From: Arenicella sp.
GTDB lineage: Bacteria; Pseudomonadota; Gammaproteobacteria; Arenicellales; Arenicellaceae
NCBI GenBank assembly: GCA_023299895.1
Contig: JALZWI010000289.1
Coordinates: 1-5,527, forward strand
Length of the DNA: 5,527 nt
Direction of reading: 5' to 3'
This document shows positions 1 to 5,463 of the stretch, one piece after another (the stretch's first letter is position 1; each line of letters starts with the position of its first letter). The notes below the pieces were generated by a model, which had not been told where the DNA came from, searched no databases, and worked only from the letters and a program-made list of their open reading frames with translations. The translations under genes were made by a program, and so were the position numbers.

Positions 1-2
1 AT

Positions 3-764
3 ATTGAAATAGAAATTCCTGAAGTTCGCAAAGGAGAGTGGGAGCCGCAGGAAATGCCATTGGAAATTGTTCATGAAGATGAGGCAATGATGGTTATTAA
101 CAAGCCTGCAGGTTTGGTAGTTCATCCTGGAGCAGGCAACCCTGATCAGACCTTATTAAATGGTTTATTGCATTATTTGCCTGAACTGCGTGCATTGCCT
201 CGTGCTGGGATTGTGCATAGGCTTGATAAAGACACTTCCGGTTTGATGGTGGTTGCTAAAATAGAATTGGCGCGACTTGGGTTGATAGATCAATTGGTCG
301 ATCACAGCTTACACCGCGAGTATTTGTCGCTGATCCACGGACGTGTAATTTCTGGTGGCACGGTAGATGAAGCTATCGCACGTGATAAAAAAGACCGACG
401 TAAAATGGCCATTAATATGATGGGTAAACATGCCGTAACACATTATCGTGTCGACCAACGTTTCAGAAACCATACTTTACTCAGAGTACAACTAGAGACG
501 GGGCGAACGCATCAAATACGAGTCCATATGAATCATCTTGGCTTTCCTTTGGTTGGTGACCCTGTTTATGGACGCAGATTAGCAATCCCTAGTGATTGTG
601 CTCCGACGCTAGAGGCACAATTACGTCAATTTAGGCGGCAAGCTTTGCACGCCACCAAGATAGAATATTTGCATCCAGTTCTTGGAGAGTTACAAAGCTG
701 GGAAAGGCAGGTGCCTCAAGATATGCAAGATTTGATTGATGCCTGTGAGACTGATGATCACTAA
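3..764 (+). CDS. rluD: 23S rRNA pseudouridine synthase D, 5'-truncated by window edge
   Basis: RluD converts uridines 1911, 1915 and 1917 in helix 69 of 23S rRNA to pseudouridine (E. coli numbering) and acts on the large ribosomal subunit in the cytoplasm. The frame is open from the first complete codon at position 3, so the ATG at 54 is internal: the codons before it (IEIEIPEV...GEWEPQE) match the linker between the S4 domain and the catalytic domain. The visible 253 residues hold NKPAGLVVHPG (about 33-43), the catalytic motif HRLDKDTSGL with the nucleophilic Asp at residue 75 (nt 225-227), GRTHQIRVH (about 167-175) and GDPVYG (about 185-190). E. coli RluD has 326 residues, so roughly the N-terminal 70-75, the S4 RNA-binding domain, lie outside the window. 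The gene is followed after 2 bp by pgeF, the usual gammaproteobacterial order. RluA/RluC paralogues are less likely given this neighbour. Confidence 0.95.
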   Translation: MEIEIPEVRKGEWEPQEMPLEIVHEDEAMMVINKPAGLVVHPGAGNPDQTLLNGLLHYLPELRALPRAGIVHRLDKDTSGLMVVAKIELARLGLIDQLVDHSLHREYLSLIHGRVISGGTVDEAIARDKKDRRKMAINMMGKHAVTHYRVDQRFRNHTLLRVQLETGRTHQIRVHMNHLGFPLVGDPVYGRRLAIPSDCAPTLEAQLRQFRRQALHATKIEYLHPVLGELQSWERQVPQDMQDLIDACETDDH

Positions 765-766
765 AG

Positions 767-1501
767 ATGAGCGACATTAAGTTTTTACAACCAAACTGGT
801 CTGTTCCTAGCTGCGTAAAAGCTCTAGTTAGTACACGTTTAGGCGGGGTAAGTAAGGCGCCATACGAGTCACTCAATGTAGGGAGACATGTTAATGATCG
901 AGAAAAGGATGTACTCACCAATAGGCATAAATTAATCGAAGCGGCATCTTTACCGAGTGAGCCAATTTGGTTAAACCAAATACATAGTACTGAAATTATA
1001 GAATTAGAGTCGGTTGTACCAAACCAAACCCCAACTTGCGATGGCGTGATCACGTCATTAAAAAAAATCGTTTGCGCCGTGATGACAGCCGACTGTTTAC
1101 CGTTGTTTTTATGTGATCAAGCGGGCACTCAAGTTGCGCTTTTGCATGCAGGGTGGCGCGGGTTGGCGGATGGAATTATTGAGAAAGGTATAGCGTTATT
1201 CAATGAATCCCCACAAAACATTATTGCTTGGGCTGGGCCTTGTATTAGTGTTGATTGCTTTGAAATAGGCGCTGAGGTTCGCGAACAATTAGGCGGACCA
1301 GATTCTGCGTATAGAGCATCCAGCAGTAGTGATAAATATTATGCGAACTTGTATCAGTTAACAGGCGAGCGTCTGGCTCAGCTTGGTGTAACTAATTATA
1401 GCTATAGTGAATATTGCAGTTTTAAAAATGAAGCGCTTTTTTTCTCTCATCGGCGAGACCAAATGACTGGACGAATGGTGTCTTTGATATGGATAGAATG
1501 A
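767..1501 (+). CDS. pgeF: Peptidoglycan editing factor PgeF (YfiH, DUF152 / polyphenol oxidase family)
   Basis: PgeF/YfiH is a cytoplasmic zinc enzyme of the DUF152 (multicopper polyphenol oxidase-like) family. In E. coli it removes wrongly built muropeptide precursors carrying L-Ser in place of L-Ala; some members show purine nucleoside phosphorylase or laccase-like activity. The 244-residue product is full length for the family. It has the three expected metal ligands: His73 in QIHS, Cys110 in TADCLPLFL and His127 in HAGWRG. Other family blocks are STRLGGVS (22-29), CDGVIT (91-96), AGPCI (156-160) and FFSHRRD near the C-terminus. The ATG at 767 lies only 2 bp after the rluD stop and no strong Shine-Dalgarno is visible, so translational coupling to rluD is likely. 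In many gammaproteobacteria clpB follows; here the sequence changes character directly after the stop. Confidence 0.94.
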   Translation: MSDIKFLQPNWSVPSCVKALVSTRLGGVSKAPYESLNVGRHVNDREKDVLTNRHKLIEAASLPSEPIWLNQIHSTEIIELESVVPNQTPTCDGVITSLKKIVCAVMTADCLPLFLCDQAGTQVALLHAGWRGLADGIIEKGIALFNESPQNIIAWAGPCISVDCFEIGAEVREQLGGPDSAYRASSSSDKYYANLYQLTGERLAQLGVTNYSYSEYCSFKNEALFFSHRRDQMTGRMVSLIWIE

Positions 1502-1587
1502 AAGTGTAGTGATTGATTATTTTCTAATAGTTTAACCTTGCCTCTATTTTTTAATAAGAATAAGATAAATTATAAGCAATTATATGC

Positions 1588-1656
1588 AGGGGGAGATGTT
1601 CTAATAGGCAAAGAAGTAATTTATTAGAGCTTATTCTAATGTTTTATTAGGGGGAG
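1588..1656. repeat. Pair of AGGGGGAG direct repeats upstream of rep
   Basis: The 8-mer AGGGGGAG occurs at 1588-1595 and at 1649-1656, 61 bp apart start to start, in an otherwise AT-rich stretch. Each copy is followed within about 12 bases by AATA. Such repeats ahead of a Rep_3-type gene could be initiator-binding sites (iterons) or part of an operator, but two copies are fewer than the usual three to seven evenly spaced iterons. The role is therefore only a possibility. Confidence 0.35.
1623..1640. repeat. Short inverted repeat ATTAGA-N6-TCTAAT upstream of rep
   Basis: Perfect 6-bp arms at 1623-1628 and 1635-1640 are separated by 6 bases. The half-site-like word TCTAAT (or TTCTAAT) recurs nearby, at about 1521-1527 and 1599-1604, as part of TTCTAATAG. 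The dyad lies between the two AGGGGGAG copies. It could be an operator for a dimeric regulator or the Rep protein, but AT-rich DNA makes short dyads common. Confidence 0.3.
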
Positions 1657-1827
1657 TTACCAAATAATGGTGAAAAAAATAATAAGTCTTGGAGACCTAG
1701 AGATGGAGATATTGCCGCCCAAGGTAATTATGCTTCTAGCGAAGTATTCTTACAGATTGAGATAACAAAACGGTATGGTGCTCAAGTTATCATCAGTGAC
1801 AATTTTAAAAGAACTATAACAAATTGA
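1651..1827 (+). pseudogene. Orphan coding-like fragment without a start codon
   Basis: A frame is open for 58 codons between a TAG at 1648 and a TGA at 1825, with no ATG, GTG or TTG inside it. The peptide has a balanced, protein-like composition (for example SWRPRDGDIAAQGNYASSEV, then FLQIEITKRYGAQVIISDNF) in place of the Lys/Asn/Ile-rich noise expected from AT-rich DNA. It looks like the C-terminal end of a lost or truncated gene. I do not recognise the family. It ends 30 bp before the rep-like ATG, so it may be the remnant of a gene once upstream of rep, or a tail joined here by the chimeric event. Confidence 0.35.
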
Positions 1828-1857
1828 GGGATTAGTATTTTCAAAGTAACGATTATT

Positions 1858-3459
1858 ATGAGAAAAAATAATGCACAAAAAAAAGGAGGACGTAAGAAGT
1901 CTTCCAAGAATGTCATTAAACTAATTCGTAAATCTAATGAGTTAGTAGAAGCTAGATACAAATTTGATATCTGGGAGACTAGAGTATTTACCAAAATGCT
2001 CACTATGGTCCAACGTCATGATAGTGACTTTCAAGAATACCGAATTTACCTCAAAGAAATAGTCAAGGATTTTCAGATTGAGAATAACAAAGATGCCTAC
2101 GACCGCTTGCGGGCTGGAGGGTATAAGCTAATGAGTAAAATCATTAAAACCATTCGAGACACAGATGAAGGCTTGATGGAGCTAGCGACCCCTATTGTAG
2201 TAGGTGTACAAAACCCAGTGGATACCAAAAGTGAGGGAGCTAAGTTTATAGATGTTTCTTTTCACCCTGAAATGAAACCGTTTTTATTATCGCTTAAATC
2301 GAAGTTTACGATTTATGATGTGCGAAATATCTTGAAGTTACCAAGTTCTTATTCCATCCGTATCTATGAATTACTCAAGCAGTATGAAAAAATTGGTAGA
2401 CGAAAATTTGAGTTACAAGAATTAAAAGAGATTATAGGGGTGATTGAGGAAGTAGATAATAATGGAAATGCATATGTATTAGGGAAACACTATTTTGAAA
2501 AGCGTAAAGATTCAAGAAGGGATGCACCTAACTATGAATTTGTTTTGGAGACCTATACTGAAATAGGGGAACAAAAAGATAAGTACCAACTTAATAGTAA
2601 AGAAAAATTCATTTCAAATCTCACTTTCGAAGTTAATAGTAAGGAACAAATAATATGCACTGGTTTTTATTCTGATGTGAAACCTAGAGGAGGGATTTCT
2701 GATAGTCGTAACACAAAAGGGACAATAAGAGGGATTGTCTTTTTTAGCATTGATAATGTTAATAAGATAATAGCGGAAAAGACTTATTCTGAGTTTGATT
2801 TAGGGTTTATAGCGCTCAATGAATCAGAGAAACAGAAAAGATCAATAGAGCGTAGAGCTACAGATGGAAACGATAACAATGACCCTGGATTATTTTCATA
2901 TGATTTTAGAGATGTTATTTTGAGATCTGATGGGGGAGCAGTTGTGATAGCGGAGCAGTACTTTGCTTATGACCGATTCAATGATCCATTCTTTAATGGG
3001 GGATTGAATAGAGGTTTTAGCAATAATGGCTTTAGACAAGATTCTACGCATGTTTTCAGTGATATCATTGTTGTAAATATTGATCCTGATGGTAGCATTC
3101 GATGGGCTAATGCTGTACCTAAATATCAATCATCATTTAACTATGATACCTACCGGTTTCTTTCATTTGGTAGCGCGAATTACAGAGATGAAATATACAT
3201 GCTTTTTAACGAGAGAGTTGATCTTTTTGAATCAGACGCTGGAGGAGGTGGCTTATTGAAGTCCAGAGCAAGCAATTATGGACTAGCTATGGCTACTATA
3301 GATAAAAGCGGCGAGTTAGACATAAAACTACTCGCTCCTAATAGGGAAATGGGCGTACAAGTCTTACCGACTTTGATCAAGCAAATTGGTAAGAAAGAGT
3401 TGTTATTCTATGGAGAAGGTGGAGATATGTTTAGATTAGGCAAAGTGGAGCTAAACTAA
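1858..3459 (+). CDS. Chimeric frame: Rep_3-type plasmid initiator N-terminus joined to C-terminal body of a Bacteroidetes exported propeller-like protein
   Basis: The 533-residue frame has two unrelated parts. Residues 1-195 or so resemble Rep_3/RepB winged-helix initiators that bind the origin of theta-replicating plasmids: a basic start, NELVEARYKFDIWETRVFTKML (about 27-48, first WH1 helix region), FLLSLKSKFTIYDVRNILKL and SYSIRIYELLKQYEKIGRR (164-182), then FELQELKEIIGV. The family would continue with the rest of WH1, a K/R-rich linker segment (FKRRV-like) and a second winged helix; none follows. From about residue 196 the sequence instead resembles a Flavobacteriales family of secreted propeller-like proteins: NNGNAYVLGKHY (201-212), IICTGFYSD, RGIVFFSID, RDVILRSDGGAVVIAEQYF (351-369), DIIVVNIDPDGSIRWANAVP (402-421) and LLFYGEGG near the end. 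That part would normally follow a signal peptide, which is absent here. The Rep part is therefore half an initiator and the second part a protein without its export signal. Function as one protein is doubtful; a clone or assembly chimera is the leading explanation. Confidence 0.75.
   Translation: MRKNNAQKKGGRKKSSKNVIKLIRKSNELVEARYKFDIWETRVFTKMLTMVQRHDSDFQEYRIYLKEIVKDFQIENNKDAYDRLRAGGYKLMSKIIKTIRDTDEGLMELATPIVVGVQNPVDTKSEGAKFIDVSFHPEMKPFLLSLKSKFTIYDVRNILKLPSSYSIRIYELLKQYEKIGRRKFELQELKEIIGVIEEVDNNGNAYVLGKHYFEKRKDSRRDAPNYEFVLETYTEIGEQKDKYQLNSKEKFISNLTFEVNSKEQIICTGFYSDVKPRGGISDSRNTKGTIRGIVFFSIDNVNKIIAEKTYSEFDLGFIALNESEKQKRSIERRATDGNDNNDPGLFSYDFRDVILRSDGGAVVIAEQYFAYDRFNDPFFNGGLNRGFSNNGFRQDSTHVFSDIIVVNIDPDGSIRWANAVPKYQSSFNYDTYRFLSFGSANYRDEIYMLFNERVDLFESDAGGGGLLKSRASNYGLAMATIDKSGELDIKLLAPNREMGVQVLPTLIKQIGKKELLFYGEGGDMFRLGKVELN
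2437..2457 (+). other. Inferred join between the plasmid-rep half and the chromosomal propeller half
   Basis: The last residues that fit a Rep_3 initiator are EIIGV/IEE (codons ending about 2451). The first that fit the exported family are V-D-N-N-G-N-A-Y (from about 2452). The join is in frame and leaves no linker, insertion element or target-site duplication that I can see. The exact base cannot be set without alignment to both parents; a few bases may be shared by the two. Confidence 0.55.
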
Positions 3460-3500
3460 GGCGCTGTTTATCATTGCTTTATTTATAGATTAATATATTA

Positions 3501-3531
3501 TATGTATAATTGAAATTTTTAGTTATCTTTA
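3501..3531 (+). promoter_or_regulatory. Candidate Bacteroidetes-type promoter for purN
   Basis: TATCTTTA at 3524-3531, followed by C, fits the Bacteroidetes -7 element TAnnTTTG at all defined positions but the last. Nineteen bases upstream, TATG at 3501-3504 matches the -33 element TTTG at three of four positions. Transcription would begin near 3538, giving a leader of about 28 bases before the TTG start at 3566. The region is AT-rich, so a chance match is possible. Confidence 0.4.
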
Positions 3532-3565
3532 CTCTAGCGTATAGAAAAAGATAGAACATAAACCA

Positions 3566-4159
3566 TTGGAATTAACAAATACGAAGGCTACCATTAGCCG
3601 TCTTGCTATTTTTGCCTCAGGTCGAGGTAGTAATGCGGAAAAAATAATTAGTTTTTTTGAAAATGACCCGACTGTTGAAATCGGTCTTATTCTATCCAAT
3701 CGAAAGGATTCGCAAGTCCTTAATTTAGCACAAAAGTGCAACATTCCTCAACTGGTTACATCAAAAGATGAGTTTTATCATTCCGATAAAATTGCCAAAA
3801 ACCTAGTAGAATATAAAATTGACTTAATTGTCTTAGCTGGATTTCTATGGCTAATACCAAAATATCTGGTAGATGCTTTTCCTGACAAGATAGTCAATAT
3901 TCATCCCGCTTTACTTCCTAAATATGGAGGAAAAGGAATGTATGGTATGAATGTGCACAAAGCGGTGCATAAAGCAGGTGAAACTGAAACCGGAATAACT
4001 ATTCATTACGTAAATGATAGATATGATGAAGGTGCAGTAATTTTTCAAGCTGCTTGTAGAATTGATAAGACAGATACGCCAGAGCAAATTGCAGCAAAGG
4101 TATTGGCATTAGAACATCAATACTTACCGCAAGTAGTGCGAGAACTGGTTTCTAATTAG
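3566..4159 (+). CDS. purN: Phosphoribosylglycinamide formyltransferase 1 (GAR transformylase)
   Basis: PurN transfers the formyl group of 10-formyltetrahydrofolate to glycinamide ribonucleotide, the third step of de novo purine synthesis, in the cytoplasm. The 197-residue product is full length. It opens with a Rossmann-like strand and phosphate-binding loop LAIFASGRGSNAEKI (13-27). It has the catalytic block IVNIHPALLPKYGGKGMYG (109-127) with Asn111 and His113, and YDEGAVIF (153-160) with the third catalytic residue Asp154. GKGMYGMNVHKAV is typical of Bacteroidetes PurN. The start is set at TTG 3566: the frame is closed by a TAG at 3542 and no ATG or GTG lies between it and the conserved first strand. 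No Shine-Dalgarno is visible, which is normal in Bacteroidetes. Twenty bases separate it from the TPR gene downstream, so the two may be cotranscribed. Confidence 0.94.
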   Translation: MELTNTKATISRLAIFASGRGSNAEKIISFFENDPTVEIGLILSNRKDSQVLNLAQKCNIPQLVTSKDEFYHSDKIAKNLVEYKIDLIVLAGFLWLIPKYLVDAFPDKIVNIHPALLPKYGGKGMYGMNVHKAVHKAGETETGITIHYVNDRYDEGAVIFQAACRIDKTDTPEQIAAKVLALEHQYLPQVVRELVSN

Positions 4160-4179
4160 AGATTAAATAAAATTTACAA

Positions 4180-4689
4180 ATGGATAGGTTACTCTTAATT
4201 TTTATCGGGTTATCTTTTTGCTTTCTTTCTTTCGCGCAGAATACCGAGACTATTTCTTGGAAGGTCTACAAGAAAAAAGCAGAAGACTTGATTGAGCTAC
4301 GACAATACGCAAAGGCCGCTTCAGCATATGAGCAAGCCTATGCATTGAAGCCTCAAAGAGGAGATTTGATGATAAATGCAGCAGAGAACTATGCATTAGA
4401 AAGAGACTTTGCCAGTGCGGCACGTGTCTATTCGAAAATTATTGATAATCCAAAATACAAGTCAGCACAATTGAATTATGCTTATGCATTAAAGCAGAGT
4501 GATCAGTATGAAAAGGCTATGCCAGAGTTTTCTGGTTACTTAGGCTCTATCGATAAAAAGAATTCTGAAATAGAACAAATAATAAATAAGGAAATTACGG
4601 AGGATCAAAAAGGCCAAAAAAAAAGGCAAAGACCGTGTTCGTACCAACAAACTGCAGCAGCAGCACTTTTGACGGCACAAGAAACCTAG
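4180..4689 (+). CDS. Secreted TPR protein, N-terminal part only, with a foreign tail (likely OmpA-family precursor)
   Basis: The product begins with a signal peptide (MDRLLLIFIGLSFCFLSFAQ, likely cleaved after SFA at residue 19). About three TPR-like helical pairs follow at residues 28-120: KAEDLIELRQYAKAASAYEQ, NAAENYALERDFASAARVYS and LNYAYALKQSDQYEKAMPEF. In Bacteroidetes this arrangement is typical of long OmpA-family envelope proteins, in which TPRs precede WD40-like/PD40 repeats and a C-terminal peptidoglycan-binding OmpA domain; none of the later domains is present. The family-like sequence stops near EIEQIINKEIT (residue 140, nt 4599). The remaining residues are Lys/Gln-rich and then low-complexity, read from unrelated DNA, and the stop at 4687-4689 is accidental. 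It is therefore a truncated gene of which only about 4180-4600 is authentic. The AT-rich leader without Shine-Dalgarno suits Bacteroidetes. Confidence 0.8.
   Translation: MDRLLLIFIGLSFCFLSFAQNTETISWKVYKKKAEDLIELRQYAKAASAYEQAYALKPQRGDLMINAAENYALERDFASAARVYSKIIDNPKYKSAQLNYAYALKQSDQYEKAMPEFSGYLGSIDKKNSEIEQIINKEITEDQKGQKKRQRPCSYQQTAAAALLTAQET
4597..4625. other. Inferred join between Bacteroidetes DNA and eukaryote-like DNA
   Basis: Bacteroidetes TPR/OmpA-like coding sequence ends around 4599. The next bases include a GATC at 4603-4606 and an A-rich run (4607-4625). After that, codon usage, composition and repeat content all change. GATC is the cut site of Sau3AI-type enzymes used in library construction, and A-rich runs favour false overlaps in assembly. 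Either could explain the join, but neither is proven. Confidence 0.5.
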
Positions 4690-5190
4690 CCACTGTTGTT
4701 GAGCTGTTTTTTCAACTCATTTTTCGTATTGTTCGCGTCGGTCTGAGCCTTTTTTCTCTCAACAACAGCAACGAACGCCATTTATTTGACGAAGGAAGAA
4801 AGGCGCGAGCCGTGTTCTTGTTCGGGGGGAAGAGCCTGCTGCTGTGTGACCCCGGATCAGAGTTGCGGTTATTACGGGGGGGCATATAGTAAATAGGGCC
4901 TACGATACGTAAAATAACCTACCTGGTATACATTTTCCTATTTTTACTATTAAAATACTACTACTGTGTGTGTTCTTCACATTAAACCGTTCTTTCTACC
5001 CGTCGACATTCAGCACAACCAGTGTCCGTGCCGGTTCTTCAATCCTAGAAGAGATACAAGTTTTGTGGGCACAAAGCTACGCCACAGAGATACTACGTTG
5101 CCACGTAGGCAGAAGTACAGCAGCAGAGTGGGCGATGCAATGCCATGTCATCATACTAGATACGACAGGCACGACATACATCTTTTATGA

Positions 5191-5296
5191 CAGGGAAACG
5201 AAAGGAAACAATCAAAGAGAAAACAAAAACAAAGAAGACAAATCAAAAGAGAAAAAGAAAAAGAAAAAAATGAAAGCAAAAACTAGGAGAAACAAT
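5191..5296 (+). repeat. Purine-rich (A/G) low-complexity tract 1
   Basis: About 106 bases composed almost only of A and G with scattered C and only about four T, including tandem GAAAAA-like units at about 5251-5269. The complementary strand is a long polypyrimidine tract. Translated in any frame it gives Lys/Glu/Arg-rich or Phe/Leu/Ser-rich peptides, which explains the open frames overlapping it. Confidence 0.7.
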
Positions 5297-5304
5297 CTGT
5301 CGTG

Positions 5305-5327
5305 CCCCCCCCCCGCAGGCGAGGGGG
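5305..5327. repeat. C10 run with a G5 partner, possible GC hairpin
   Basis: Ten C residues (5305-5314) are followed by an 8-base loop (GCAGGCGA) and five G residues (5323-5327), so five to six G-C pairs can form. No T-run follows on either strand at the right distance, so it is not a good intrinsic terminator. Long C runs are also error-prone in sequencing, so the length is uncertain. Confidence 0.4.
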
Positions 5328-5336
5328 CCAACACTT

Positions 5337-5463
5337 GAAAAAAAACGAGCTGGAAAAAAAAGGAAACATAACAAAAACACCACTGCTTGTAAACAGAGGA
5401 AGACAAAGAACCAAGGAAAAAATAAAAAAAAGGGAAAATAACAGGCAGACCAAAGCCCAAAGC
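5337..5463 (+). repeat. Purine-rich low-complexity tract 2
   Basis: A second A-rich stretch with several runs of six to eight A (about 5338-5345, 5354-5361, 5418-5433), again T-poor on the plus strand. It is separated from tract 1 by the C10/G5 element, and both tracts keep the same strand bias. Confidence 0.6.

Larger units (their letters stand above)
1502..1857. other. AT-rich 356-bp intergenic region upstream of the rep-like gene
   Basis: No complete gene is seen here. Base composition becomes more AT-rich directly after the pgeF stop, and the next recognisable gene is of Bacteroidetes plasmid type, so the join between the gammaproteobacterial block and the rest probably lies in the first part of this stretch (roughly 1502-1560). 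I cannot place it more exactly. The stretch contains a repeated 8-mer, a small inverted repeat and a 58-codon orphan open frame, each listed separately. I find no convincing hairpin-plus-T-run terminator for pgeF and no clear promoter for the downstream frame. Confidence 0.5.

Noticed and set aside
631..1053. 140-codon minus-strand open frame across the rluD-pgeF boundary
   Set aside because: It lies antisense to two confidently identified genes and has no recognisable motif.
3491..3500. Perfect 10-bp palindrome TAATATATTA between the chimeric frame and purN
   Set aside because: It is made only of A and T in an AT-rich spacer and has no G/C stem or T-run, so it is neither a terminator nor a specific site that can be supported.
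4635..4889. 84-codon plus-strand open frame overlapping the end of the TPR frame
   Set aside because: It lies wholly in the gene-free block, has no recognised motif, and its composition changes from Ser/Thr-rich to Gly/Leu-rich without domain logic.
4970..5338. 122-codon plus-strand open frame starting at GTG
   Set aside because: The last third is only the Lys-rich reading of the purine tract, the middle has no motif I recognise, there is no ribosome binding site, and an overlapping frame is also open. It is most likely a by-product of low-complexity DNA, though a short eukaryotic exon cannot be excluded.
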